A stretch of DNA of 16,772 nucleotides from JAAFHS01 sp031396505 (GCA_031396505.1 JANNKX010000201.1:1-16772), one strand, 5' to 3'. Shown: positions 7,485-15,318, counted from the first letter of the stretch. The notes: a model not told the origin generated them from the letters alone. Made by a program: numbers and translations.

Positions 7485-7880
7485 CTATTCGCTGGCCACA
7501 CCACCCCACACCTCATCTGATGCTTCGGCGTCGGCCTTGTGCTTTTGTACCAACCTGTCGATGTGGTTGGGCGGACCATAGAGTGTGTAAAGTCGCAGGG
7601 CCTTGTCGCCGGTATTGCGCAGGTTGTGCAGCGCACCGGCGGGCACAATGATGCCATCGCCGCCTTCGACCGGCGTGGTGATGCCGTCGATGACAATCTC
7701 GCCGCGACCCTTTTCGATACGAAAGAACTGGTCATGCGTTGCATGGGTTTCCAACCCGATATCCTGACCGGGTTGCAGGGCCATCAGCACCAGTTGCAGG
7801 TGGTGTCCCGTGTAGAGAACCTGCCGGAAGTCGTGATTGTCTTCTGTCAGATCCTCAATGTTTGCGACATAGCCTTTCAT
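7485..7880 (-). CDS. Single-domain cupin protein
   Basis: A 131-residue protein filling one cupin barrel. Motif 1 is in QPGQDIGLETHATHDQFFRIEKGRGE, with likely metal ligands Glu, His, His and/or Gln (residues 44-51). Motif 2 is PAGALHNLRNTG, with His85. The pattern resembles small metal-binding cupins often annotated as mannose-6-phosphate-isomerase-like or quercetin-dioxygenase-like, but no substrate is implied. A GTG at 7883 precedes the ATG at 7880. The ATG is preferred because AAGGA lies 7 nt before it. It appears to be the first gene of the cupin-nitroreductase-DUF6064-hydrolase operon. An FNR-type box overlaps the upstream ATPase stop, 81-94 bp before the ATG. Confidence 0.82.
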   Translation of the reverse strand: MKGYVANIEDLTEDNHDFRQVLYTGHHLQLVLMALQPGQDIGLETHATHDQFFRIEKGRGEIVIDGITTPVEGGDGIIVPAGALHNLRNTGDKALRLYTLYGPPNHIDRLVQKHKADAEASDEVWGGVASE

Positions 7881-7960
7881 CACGCATTCCTTGTGCTGGC
7901 GTGGCAGGGCGGGGATGATTACCCATTGGTCCAGTTTTGCGCCGTGATTGGCGGCCTGCT

Positions 7961-7974
7961 TTGATCGAGATCAG
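7961..7974. promoter_or_regulatory. FNR/FnrL-type box before the cupin-nitroreductase operon
   Basis: TTGAT-CGAG-ATCAG matches 9 of 10 specified bases of the FNR consensus. It lies between the P-type ATPase and cupin genes, its last bases covering the ATPase stop codon (7971-7973). Its centre is about 88 bp before the cupin ATG. A minus-strand TAATCA (complement of 7916-7921) could be the -10, putting the box near -59, a class I position. That geometry is inferred. Confidence 0.6.
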
Positions 7975-10571
7975 CTTGCCCGGCGATTGGCAGAGGAGAG
8001 GCTAGATTTGGGCGAAATTACGCTTGTTCCCGACGCCGCCCGCCAGATCGGTTTCAGGATTTCCAGCACGATCAGAACCACCACGCCAGCGCCCATCGGA
8101 ACGACCAGCCATTGCGCCTCCAGTGCACCAAATCGAAATAGTTCGCGGGCAGGGGCCCAGAATATGGTGACGGCCAGCAGGGCTGCGACGATGGGCAGGG
8201 CAACAGCCAAAGCTCGGTTGGGCCGGAGGACGGCAGTGATGATGGAGGAGGAGATGGACCGGTTCACAAAGATCAGCGCAACGACCGACAGCACAAGTGA
8301 ATGAAACGTCAGCGCACGCACCTGATCGACATCAAACCCGTAGTTGGGAGCGAGGAAAAGGATCGTGGTCGTAACACCGAGAACCAGCCCGCCTTGCAAC
8401 AGGCTCCAGATGATTGTGGGGGTTGAAAACAGCGGCTCGGAGACCGCGCGGGGCGGGCGGTCCATCAGGCCGTCCTCTTCAGTCTCGGCCTCGAACACCA
8501 AGGAACACACAGGGTCGATGACCATCTCCAGAAAGGCGATGTGCACCGGGCCGAACAACAGCGGCATGCCAAAGACGAGTGGGATCAGGGCAAGGCCCGC
8601 GATGGGTACATGCACGGCGAGAATAAAGGACATCGCTTTGCGCAGGTTGTCATAGATGCGCCTTCCAAGGCGGACGGTGGCCACGATAGAGCCGAAATCG
8701 TCATCCAGCAGGACAATGGCGGCCGCCTCGCGGGCCACATCCGTGCCACGCCCGCCCATGGCAACACCGATATCGGCGGCTTTTAGTGAGGGCGCGTCAT
8801 TCACCCCATCACCGGTCATTGCCACGATTGCACCACTGGCCTGCAACGCCCTGACGATGCGAAGTTTCTGTTCGGGCTGGATGCGGGCAAAGACGGTGGT
8901 GGTCTGCACGGAGGTGGCAAGGTCGGTGTCAGACATCGCAGCCAGAGCGATACCGTCAATGACGCCGTCCGCGCCGATTCCGGCATCCCGCGCAATCGCC
9001 ATCGCTGTGGCGGGATAATCCCCGGTGATTATGATCACTTTGATCCCGGCCGATTTGCATTGGGCGACAGCGGCAGGGACCGAGGGACGCAAGGGGTCGA
9101 CCAGACCCACGAGGCCAAGAAAGCGATAGTCGAAATCGTGTTGGTTTTCTGGCAGGGCCTTGGCTGTAAATCCGGCCTCTGCCACACCCAGCACCCGCAG
9201 GCCTTTGGCGGCCATGGCATCCACCGCCCGCATCATGGCTTTGCGGGTCGGTTCGTCCAGATGGCACAGATCGGCAATCGCCTCGGGTGCGCCTTTTGCC
9301 GCAATCATATGGTGACCAGAGCCGTCAGCGCGGTCCCAGGCCTGCGACATCGCCAGCAGTTTGGGCGACAGCGGATAGGACCGAATCAGTGTGCGGCCCT
9401 CACCCGGCAAAGTTTCACCCGGCCGCAGATCAGCCGATGCCAGTGCATGAAACGCCTTTTCCATCGGATCGTAGGGTTCCGGAGCCGACGCCATGACCCC
9501 CGCCGCCGCGAGTTCACGAAACGCTTCCGGCATCGGGTGTTTGCCGATTGTTACCACTTTCCCATCCGCCAGATGCAGCGTGGCAATCGTCATGCGGTTT
9601 TCTGTCAGCGTACCGGTCTTATCGGTACACAGCACCGACGCCGCCCCCAGGGATTCAATCGCGGAGGCCCGCCGGGTCAGCACCCGGGCCTTGGAGATGC
9701 GCCATGCACCCATGGCCGTGAACACGGCCAGCACCATCGGGAATTCTTCGGGCAGCATGGCCATGCCCACCGCAATGCCTGCCAGCACGCCATCCAGCCA
9801 CGCACCACGCTGCCAGCCATAAAGCCCTACGACCAGCAGGGCAACTGTGCCGCCGATCAGGGCATAGGCCACTACCAGCTTGCGCATTTGAGCCTGCAAA
9901 TGCGGCGTCCCGGTTTCCAGTTGGTCGAGCGAGGTGCCGATCTTGCCGATCTCACTGCGCGGACCAGTCGCCGTGACCTCGGCCAAAGCGGTGCCGCGCA
10001 CGATCAGCGTGCCGGAAAATACAAAGGGTTGATCCTCGCCCCCCGGACGTGCCGTGGCGTTGGCTGTGCCCTTGCCCTTTCGCACGGGCACGGCCTCGCC
10101 CGTCAGAAGGGATTCGTCGGCTGACAGGTCCGCCACCTGCAACAGGCGCGCATCGGCGGGGACGCGGTCGCCTTCGGCCAGCACGATCAGATCACCGCGC
10201 ACGACATCCGTGCCCGCGATGCGTATACGTTCGCCGCCCCGCACCACCATCGCGCGCGGGCTGGTCAGATCGCGCAGCGCCTCCAGCACGCGTTGGGTGC
10301 GCGCCTCTTGCACGACGGTGATGCCGATGGACATGCAGGCAAACGCCAGCAGGATGATCGCCTCCGCCCGGCTGCCCAGCAACAGATAGACGACACCCCC
10401 GGCCAGCAGCAGCGCCAGCATCGGCTCACGCAGCACGTTCAGGATGATGCGCAGGGGTGAGCGGCGCTTGGCGCGCGGCAGGGCGTTCGGGCCGTCAGCC
10501 TTCAATCGGGTGGCGGCTTCGGCCGGTGAAAGGCCGCCGGCCGAAGTCTGGTTCTGCGTCAAGCTGTCCAT
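7971..10571 (-). CDS. Cation-transporting P-type ATPase (P2-like, PEEFP subgroup)
   Basis: An 866-residue inner-membrane ion pump. The order is a cation-ATPase N-terminal domain (LSPAEAATRLKADGPNAL), helices M1-M2, actuator domain with DESLLTGEAVPV, M3-M4 with PEEFP (about residues 274-278), phosphorylation site DKTGT with Asp317, nucleotide domain including AAKGAPE, hinge TGDGVNDAP (about 586-594), then M5-M10. The architecture is that of P2 Ca2+/cation ATPases. However, M4 has PEEFP where classical Ca2+ pumps have PEGLP/PEGI, M5 has HVPIAGLALIP, and M6 has VIDPVCSLVFE, so ion specificity should not be assumed. The A-domain loop is TGEA instead of TGES. A GTG at 10583 would add four residues; the ATG is preferred. 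It is divergent from the arginine deiminase operon across a 147-bp region containing an FNR-type box. Confidence 0.88.
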   Translation of the reverse strand: MDSLTQNQTSAGGLSPAEAATRLKADGPNALPRAKRRSPLRIILNVLREPMLALLLAGGVVYLLLGSRAEAIILLAFACMSIGITVVQEARTQRVLEALRDLTSPRAMVVRGGERIRIAGTDVVRGDLIVLAEGDRVPADARLLQVADLSADESLLTGEAVPVRKGKGTANATARPGGEDQPFVFSGTLIVRGTALAEVTATGPRSEIGKIGTSLDQLETGTPHLQAQMRKLVVAYALIGGTVALLVVGLYGWQRGAWLDGVLAGIAVGMAMLPEEFPMVLAVFTAMGAWRISKARVLTRRASAIESLGAASVLCTDKTGTLTENRMTIATLHLADGKVVTIGKHPMPEAFRELAAAGVMASAPEPYDPMEKAFHALASADLRPGETLPGEGRTLIRSYPLSPKLLAMSQAWDRADGSGHHMIAAKGAPEAIADLCHLDEPTRKAMMRAVDAMAAKGLRVLGVAEAGFTAKALPENQHDFDYRFLGLVGLVDPLRPSVPAAVAQCKSAGIKVIIITGDYPATAMAIARDAGIGADGVIDGIALAAMSDTDLATSVQTTTVFARIQPEQKLRIVRALQASGAIVAMTGDGVNDAPSLKAADIGVAMGGRGTDVAREAAAIVLLDDDFGSIVATVRLGRRIYDNLRKAMSFILAVHVPIAGLALIPLVFGMPLLFGPVHIAFLEMVIDPVCSLVFEAETEEDGLMDRPPRAVSEPLFSTPTIIWSLLQGGLVLGVTTTILFLAPNYGFDVDQVRALTFHSLVLSVVALIFVNRSISSSIITAVLRPNRALAVALPIVAALLAVTIFWAPARELFRFGALEAQWLVVPMGAGVVVLIVLEILKPIWRAASGTSVISPKSSLSSANRRAS

Positions 10572-10639
10572 TGCGCTTCCCACAAAGATGGGCGCCTGCG
10601 CCCGACGGTTAACATTGCGTGATTTTTTCCCGGTGGAGG

Positions 10640-10653
10640 TTGATCTGAATCAG
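10640..10653. promoter_or_regulatory. FNR/FnrL-type box in the P-type ATPase / arginine deiminase divergent region
   Basis: TTGAT-CTGA-ATCAG matches 9 of 10 specified bases of the FNR consensus. Its centre (10646.5) is about 72 bp before the transporter ATG at 10719 and about 75 bp before the ATPase ATG at 10571, so it could serve either or both operons. Toward the arc side, TATGAA at 10673-10678 is a possible -10 that puts the box about 39 bp upstream of the start point, close to the usual class II -41.5. Confidence 0.7.
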
Positions 10654-10658
10654 GGCGG

Positions 10659-10687
10659 GCCGTGATCATTTGTATGAAGGTCACGGC
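10659..10687. promoter_or_regulatory. Candidate operator: 7-bp inverted repeat across the arc promoter
   Basis: GCCGTGA (10659-10665) and TCACGGC (10681-10687) form a perfect 7-bp inverted repeat separated by 15 bp. Within the spacer TCAT-TTGT-ATGA forms a further stem offset by a 3-nt bulge. The repeat spans the presumed -10 (TATGAA, 10673-10678) and start region directly downstream of the FNR-type box. It could be the operator of a dimeric regulator or, if transcribed, a leader hairpin. The symmetry is seen directly; the function is inferred. Confidence 0.45.
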
Positions 10688-10718
10688 ATCCTGCAAAGAT
10701 TGAAAAAGGTGCTGTCCG

Positions 10719-12158
10719 ATGCCCGTGACCCCCGATCCTTCCTTGGCAACACTACCCTCGTTCCGCTTTCCGTCGGCCTTTACCATCCTGTTCGCGCTGA
10801 TCATTCTGGTGGCCGCACTGACCTGGATCATCCCGGCCGGCCTATATGAACGCGTGCCGTCTGAGGCGCTGGGCAAGGAGATCCCCGTTTCGGGCAGTTA
10901 TGCGCCGACCGAAGCCAACCCGCAGGGCGTGTTGGATGTGATTCTGGCCCCCATTGCGGGCTTTTATGACCCCGACAGTTATGCCGCCAATGCGATCGAC
11001 GTGTCGCTGTTCGTGCTGATCATCGGTGGGTTCATCGGAGTCGTGACGGCCACGGGAGCGATTGATGCGGGCATTTCCCGCGCGATGGTGCGGCTGAAGG
11101 GGCGGGAGAACTGGATGATTCCGTTCCTGATGGCGCTGTTCGCCTTGGGCGGCACGACATATGGAATGGCCGAGGAGACGCTCGCGTTTTATGTGCTGCT
11201 GATCCCGGTCTTGATCGCGGCGGGCTATGACGCGGTGGTCGCGGTGGCGGTGATCCTGCTGGGCGCGGGTATCGGCGTGCTGGGGTCCACGATCAATGCC
11301 TTTTCCACGGTGATTGCGTCGGATGCGGCAGGGGTGACCTTTGCCGATGGGATGATGCTGCGGCTGATCATCCTTGGCGTCTGCTGGCTGGTCACCGTGG
11401 CCTTCGTCATGCGCTATGCAGCAAAGGTGAAGGCGGATCCATCCAAGTCACTGGTTTATGACAAAAAGGCCGCGAACGAGGCGCATTTCCTGGGTGGTAA
11501 GGGCAATACTGAACTGTCGTTCACCGGATTGCATCAGATTGTGCTGATCCTGTTCGCGCTGACCTTTGCGGCAATGATCTGGGGTGTGTCGAGCCAAAGC
11601 TGGTGGATGGCGCAAATGAGCGGGCTATTCCTGATCGCTGCCATCATCATCGGGATCATCGCCCGGCTGGGTGAAGCGCGGCTGGTCGAAACTTTCGTGA
11701 ATGGCGCGCGTGACCTTCTGGGGGTCGCCCTGATCATCGGCCTTGCGCGGGGCATCGTCGTGGTGATGGATGCAGGCCATATTACCGATACCATTCTGCA
11801 TTCCGCCGAGACCGCCGTTGCAGGCCTGCCCCCGGTGGCGTTCATCAACGTGATTTACTGGATCGAGGTCGGGATGTCGTTCCTCGTGCCATCGACCTCC
11901 GGCCTTGCCGTATTGTCGATGCCAATCCTTGCCCCGGTCGCAGATTTCGCGGAGGTGCAGCGGTCCTTGGTCGTCACCGCCTTTGCCACCGGCAGTGGCA
12001 TCGTCAACCTCATCACGCCCACATCCGCCGTCGTCATGGGGGGCCTCGCCATTGGTCGCGTCCCCTATGAACGCTGGCTGCGGTTCATCTGGCCGCTGCT
12101 GCTGGCGCTGACTGTCATCATCATGGCGGCGCTCAGCGCTGCCGTCCTCATCGGATAG
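10719..12158 (+). CDS. YfcC-family transporter, probable arginine/ornithine exchanger of the ADI operon
   Basis: A 479-residue polytopic inner-membrane protein with roughly 12 predicted spans. YfcC/DcuC-family hallmarks are GGTTYGMAEET (144-154), a paired hairpin-like STINAFSTVIAS segment (190-201), PSTSGLA (391-397) and NLITPTSAVVMGG (430-442). This is not the classical APC-type ArcD antiporter, yet it occupies the arcD position: first gene, 8 bp before arcA, with arcB and arcC following. Arginine uptake coupled to ornithine export is therefore inferred from context; the family also has members annotated for C4-dicarboxylates and other amino acids. The ATG at 10719 has AAAGGTG upstream. The FNR-type box and inverted repeat before it suggest anaerobic induction with additional control. 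Confidence 0.8.
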   Translation: MPVTPDPSLATLPSFRFPSAFTILFALIILVAALTWIIPAGLYERVPSEALGKEIPVSGSYAPTEANPQGVLDVILAPIAGFYDPDSYAANAIDVSLFVLIIGGFIGVVTATGAIDAGISRAMVRLKGRENWMIPFLMALFALGGTTYGMAEETLAFYVLLIPVLIAAGYDAVVAVAVILLGAGIGVLGSTINAFSTVIASDAAGVTFADGMMLRLIILGVCWLVTVAFVMRYAAKVKADPSKSLVYDKKAANEAHFLGGKGNTELSFTGLHQIVLILFALTFAAMIWGVSSQSWWMAQMSGLFLIAAIIIGIIARLGEARLVETFVNGARDLLGVALIIGLARGIVVVMDAGHITDTILHSAETAVAGLPPVAFINVIYWIEVGMSFLVPSTSGLAVLSMPILAPVADFAEVQRSLVVTAFATGSGIVNLITPTSAVVMGGLAIGRVPYERWLRFIWPLLLALTVIIMAALSAAVLIG

Positions 12159-12166
12159 GAAACTGC

Positions 12167-13390
12167 ATGACAATCACCTATGGTGTTCATTCCGAAGCGG
12201 GCACGCTGCGCCGCGTCATGGTGCATCGGCCGGGGTCGGAAATGGCCCGCCTGACACCCGACAACCGCGAGGAATTGCTATTTGATGATGTACTCTGGGT
12301 CAAACAGGCGCGGGTCGAACACATGACCTTTACCGACATGCTGCGCGAACGCGGGGTCGAGGTGGTGTTCCTGCGCGAACTGCTTGAGGAAACGTTGAAC
12401 GATTCCGTGGCGCGGCGCTGGCTGCTGACCGCACGCATCAACGATAATTCGGTGGGCGTGGGCCTGTCGGATGATCTGTTGGCCTGCCTGATGGAGATGG
12501 AGGCCGAAAAGCTGTCCGGTGTGCTGATCGGTGGGATGAACCGCGCCGAACTGCCAATCCCGCGCGCAGGGGTGCTGATCCCGATGTTGCGCCCGCAGGA
12601 TTTCGTGCTGCCGCCGATGCCGAACCACATCTTCACGCGCGACACCACCTGCTGGATTTACGGCGGCGTGACGCTGAACCCGATGCACTGGGCGGCACGG
12701 CGGCTGGAGACGCTGAACTTGGCGGCCATCTACAAGTTCCACCCTGATTTCCGCGATGCGGGTTTCCCCATCTGGTGGGGCGACCCCTTGGTGGATCATG
12801 GGCCTGCGACGCTGGAGGGCGGCGATGTGATGCCCGTTGGCAATGGTGTCGTGCTGATCGGCATGGGCGAACGCACCACGCCGCAGGCGGTGGGGCAGGT
12901 TGCGCGCGCGCTGTTCGCGGCAGAGGCGGCCGAGCGAGTGATTGCCTGCCAGTTCCCGCGCAGTCGTTCGGCCATGCATCTGGACACGGTCTTTACCTTC
13001 TGCGACCGCGATCTGGTAACAGTGTTCGCCGAGGTGACAGACGCGATCCAGACCTATTCCCTGCGCCCCGGAAAGGGCGACAAGATGGAGGTGGTCGAGG
13101 AGACCAAGCCGTTCCTTGCGGTGGTGGCCGAGGCGTTAGGGCTGAAAGCCCTGCGCACCGTGCCCACGGGTGGGGATGCGTATGAGGCGCAACGCGAACA
13201 GTGGGACGATGCCAATAACCTGTTGTGCATCAGCCCCGGCGTTGTCGTGGGCTATGAACGCAACACCCATTCCAACACCCTGCTGCGCAAGGCGGGCGTC
13301 GAAGTCATCACCATTCCCGGCGCCGAACTGGGCCGGGGCAGGGGCGGATCACATTGCATGACCTGCCCGCTGATCCGCGATCCGGTATAG
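12167..13390 (+). CDS. arcA: Arginine deiminase
   Basis: Cytoplasmic enzyme converting L-arginine and water to citrulline and ammonia, the first step of the ADI pathway. The 407-residue length is normal. Catalytic residues can be placed by motif: Asp159 in FTRD (156-159), Glu217 in LEGGD, His271 and Asp273 in MHLDT, and nucleophile Cys397 in GGSHCMTCPL, with Arg392 in GRGRGG nearby. These run in the same order and nearly the same spacing as in the Pseudomonas enzyme (Asp166, Glu224, His278, Asp280, Cys406). The ATG follows the transporter stop by 8 bp, with AGGA upstream. arcB follows after 9 bp. The set looks intact and functional. Confidence 0.97.
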   Translation: MTITYGVHSEAGTLRRVMVHRPGSEMARLTPDNREELLFDDVLWVKQARVEHMTFTDMLRERGVEVVFLRELLEETLNDSVARRWLLTARINDNSVGVGLSDDLLACLMEMEAEKLSGVLIGGMNRAELPIPRAGVLIPMLRPQDFVLPPMPNHIFTRDTTCWIYGGVTLNPMHWAARRLETLNLAAIYKFHPDFRDAGFPIWWGDPLVDHGPATLEGGDVMPVGNGVVLIGMGERTTPQAVGQVARALFAAEAAERVIACQFPRSRSAMHLDTVFTFCDRDLVTVFAEVTDAIQTYSLRPGKGDKMEVVEETKPFLAVVAEALGLKALRTVPTGGDAYEAQREQWDDANNLLCISPGVVVGYERNTHSNTLLRKAGVEVITIPGAELGRGRGGSHCMTCPLIRDPV

Positions 13391-13399
13391 GAGAGAAAG

Positions 13400-14401
13400 A
13401 TGCCGCTAAACCTGCATGGCCGCAGTTTCCTGAAACTGCTCGACTTCACACCTGACGAGATCCGCTTTCTGCTGCGGCTTGCTGCCAGCCTGAAGGCCGC
13501 AAAAGCGGCGGGCACCGAACAGCCCCGTTTGCGCGGTAAGAACATCGCCCTGATCTTTGAGAAAGACAGCACGCGTACAAGGTCAGGTTTTGAGGTGGCC
13601 GCCTTCGATCAGGGCGCGCACGTCACCTACATCGGCCCATCCGGCAGCCATATCGGCCATAAGGAAACCATGAAGGACACGGCCCGTGTGCTGGGCCGGT
13701 TCTATGACGCCATCGAATATCGCGGCTTTGCGCAGAGCGATGCAGTGACGCTGGCGCAGTTTTCTGGCGTGCCAGTCTACAACGGTCTTACGGATGATTT
13801 TCACCCGACACAGATCTTGGCGGACCTGATGACGATGCACGAATTCACCCACAAGCATCTGTCTGACATCACATTCGCCTATCTGGGTGATGCGTCGGGT
13901 AATATGGCGGCATCGCTGATGGTGGGGGCGGCCAAGATCGGCATGGTGGCGCGGTTTTGCGCGCCAAAGTCGCTGTGGCCTGATCCGGCATTGGTGTCAC
14001 GGTGCGAGACAATGGGCGAGGTGACGGGTGCCCGTATCGTTCTGACCGAGGATGTATCTGCGGCGGCCCATACCTGTGATTTTGTCTATACCGATGTCTG
14101 GGTGTCGATGGGCGAACCTGATACTGTCTGGGCTGACAGGATCAAGCTGCTGACACCTTTCCGCGTGACGGCGGATGTGATGGCGGCAACGCGTAACCCC
14201 TATGCCAAGTTCATGCATTGCTTGCCAGCGTTCCACAACCGCGACACCGAGGTGGGCGAGGAAACCTTCCAGAAGTTCGGCATCGACTGCATGGAGGTGA
14301 CGGAGGACGTGTTCGAATCCCCGGCGTCCATCGTGTTTGATCAGGCCGAAAACCGGATGCACACGATCAAGGCGGTGCTTGTCGCCACGCTAGGGGCTTG
14401 A
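13400..14401 (+). CDS. arcB: Ornithine carbamoyltransferase, catabolic
   Basis: A 333-residue transcarbamylase that in this pathway runs in the catabolic direction: citrulline plus phosphate to ornithine plus carbamoyl phosphate. Carbamoyl-phosphate site STRTR is at residues 57-61, DDFHPTQ at 132-138, the ornithine-loop SMG at 236-238 and HCLP at 273-276. The length and the insert-rich C-terminal region match catabolic ArcB proteins (about 335 residues) better than the shorter anabolic ArgF of alphaproteobacteria, and the arcA/arcC context agrees. The ATG has a strong GGAGAG Shine-Dalgarno. The stop TGA at 14399-14401 lies 2 bp before the preferred arcC ATG. Confidence 0.96.
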   Translation: MPLNLHGRSFLKLLDFTPDEIRFLLRLAASLKAAKAAGTEQPRLRGKNIALIFEKDSTRTRSGFEVAAFDQGAHVTYIGPSGSHIGHKETMKDTARVLGRFYDAIEYRGFAQSDAVTLAQFSGVPVYNGLTDDFHPTQILADLMTMHEFTHKHLSDITFAYLGDASGNMAASLMVGAAKIGMVARFCAPKSLWPDPALVSRCETMGEVTGARIVLTEDVSAAAHTCDFVYTDVWVSMGEPDTVWADRIKLLTPFRVTADVMAATRNPYAKFMHCLPAFHNRDTEVGEETFQKFGIDCMEVTEDVFESPASIVFDQAENRMHTIKAVLVATLGA

Positions 14402-14403
14402 AG

Positions 14404-15318
14404 ATGCGCATCGTGGTCGCCCTTGGTGGCAATGCCCTGCTGAAACGTGGCGAGCCGATGACGTTTGAGGCACAACGAACGAATGTTCGCATTGCGGCCG
14501 TAGCGCTGGCTGATCTGGCGAATGATCATCAGATCATCATAGCTCATGGGAACGGCCCGCAAGTTGGCCTGATGGCGTTGCAGGCGGCATCCTATGCGCC
14601 CGATGTCTTGTGGCCGCTTGACGTGCTGGGGGCGGAAACCGAAGGCATGATCGGCTATTTGATCGAGCAGGAGATGATGAACGCCCTGCCGCCGGGCTCA
14701 GAATGTGCGACGCTGCTGACGCGCGTCGAAGTCGACCGCGAGGATCCTGCGTTTGACCAGCCAACCAAGCCTATTGGCCCGGTGTATACGTCCGAGGAAG
14801 GGAAGCTGATCGGGGCCGAACATCTGTGGTCAATGGTATCCGACACCAAGGGTGGCCTGCGCCGCGTCGTGCCGTCGCCGCTGCCGCAGCGTATTCTTGG
14901 GCTGGCGGCGATCCGCCTTCTGGTGGATGCGGGGGTCTGTGTCATTTGCGCAGGCGGTGGCGGCATTCCCGTTGTCCGCAATGAGGCAGGCGCGACGGAG
15001 GGTGTGGAGGCGGTGATCGACAAGGACCGCACGGCCGCACTGCTGGCGCAGGAACTTGACGCCGATGCCTTGCTGATGCTGACGGATGTGGCGGCAGTGA
15101 TGCGCGACTGGGGCAAGCCGACAGAGGCGGTTATCAAGGCGATTACACCCGATGCATTGGACAAGATGAACTTTGCGGCGGGTTCTATGGGCCCAAAAAT
15201 CGCAGCGGCGAGTAGCTTTGTGCGCGCCGGTGGCGTGATGGCCGGGATCGGAACACTGGCGGATGCGCGCGCCGTTCTTGAAGGGCGGGCTGGAACGCGG
15301 ATCAGTCTGAAGGGATAA
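14404..15318 (+). CDS. arcC: Carbamate kinase
   Basis: A 304-residue amino-acid-kinase-fold enzyme that makes ATP from ADP and carbamoyl phosphate, the energy-yielding last step of the ADI pathway. Motifs are VALGGNALL (5-13), AHGNGPQVG (47-55), CAGGGGIPV (182-190), VIDKD (205-209), LTDVAAV (226-232) and GSMGPK (260-265). Two in-frame starts exist: a TTG at 14398 overlapping the arcB stop, and the ATG at 14404. The ATG is chosen because GGGG lies 7 nt upstream and family proteins begin just before VALGGNA. It is the last gene of the arc operon proper. Confidence 0.96.
   Translation: MRIVVALGGNALLKRGEPMTFEAQRTNVRIAAVALADLANDHQIIIAHGNGPQVGLMALQAASYAPDVLWPLDVLGAETEGMIGYLIEQEMMNALPPGSECATLLTRVEVDREDPAFDQPTKPIGPVYTSEEGKLIGAEHLWSMVSDTKGGLRRVVPSPLPQRILGLAAIRLLVDAGVCVICAGGGGIPVVRNEAGATEGVEAVIDKDRTAALLAQELDADALLMLTDVAAVMRDWGKPTEAVIKAITPDALDKMNFAAGSMGPKIAAASSFVRAGGVMAGIGTLADARAVLEGRAGTRISLKG

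Noticed and set aside
9060..10124. Plus-strand open frame of 354 codons opposite the P-type ATPase
   Set aside because: It is antisense to a conserved 866-residue gene and is rich in Arg, His and Gln without domain signals, so it is a shadow frame.
10659..10687. CRP-type site reading of the GTGA/TCAC inverted repeat
   Set aside because: The half-sites are separated by more than twice the 6-bp spacer of a CRP site, so it was kept only as an unassigned operator candidate.
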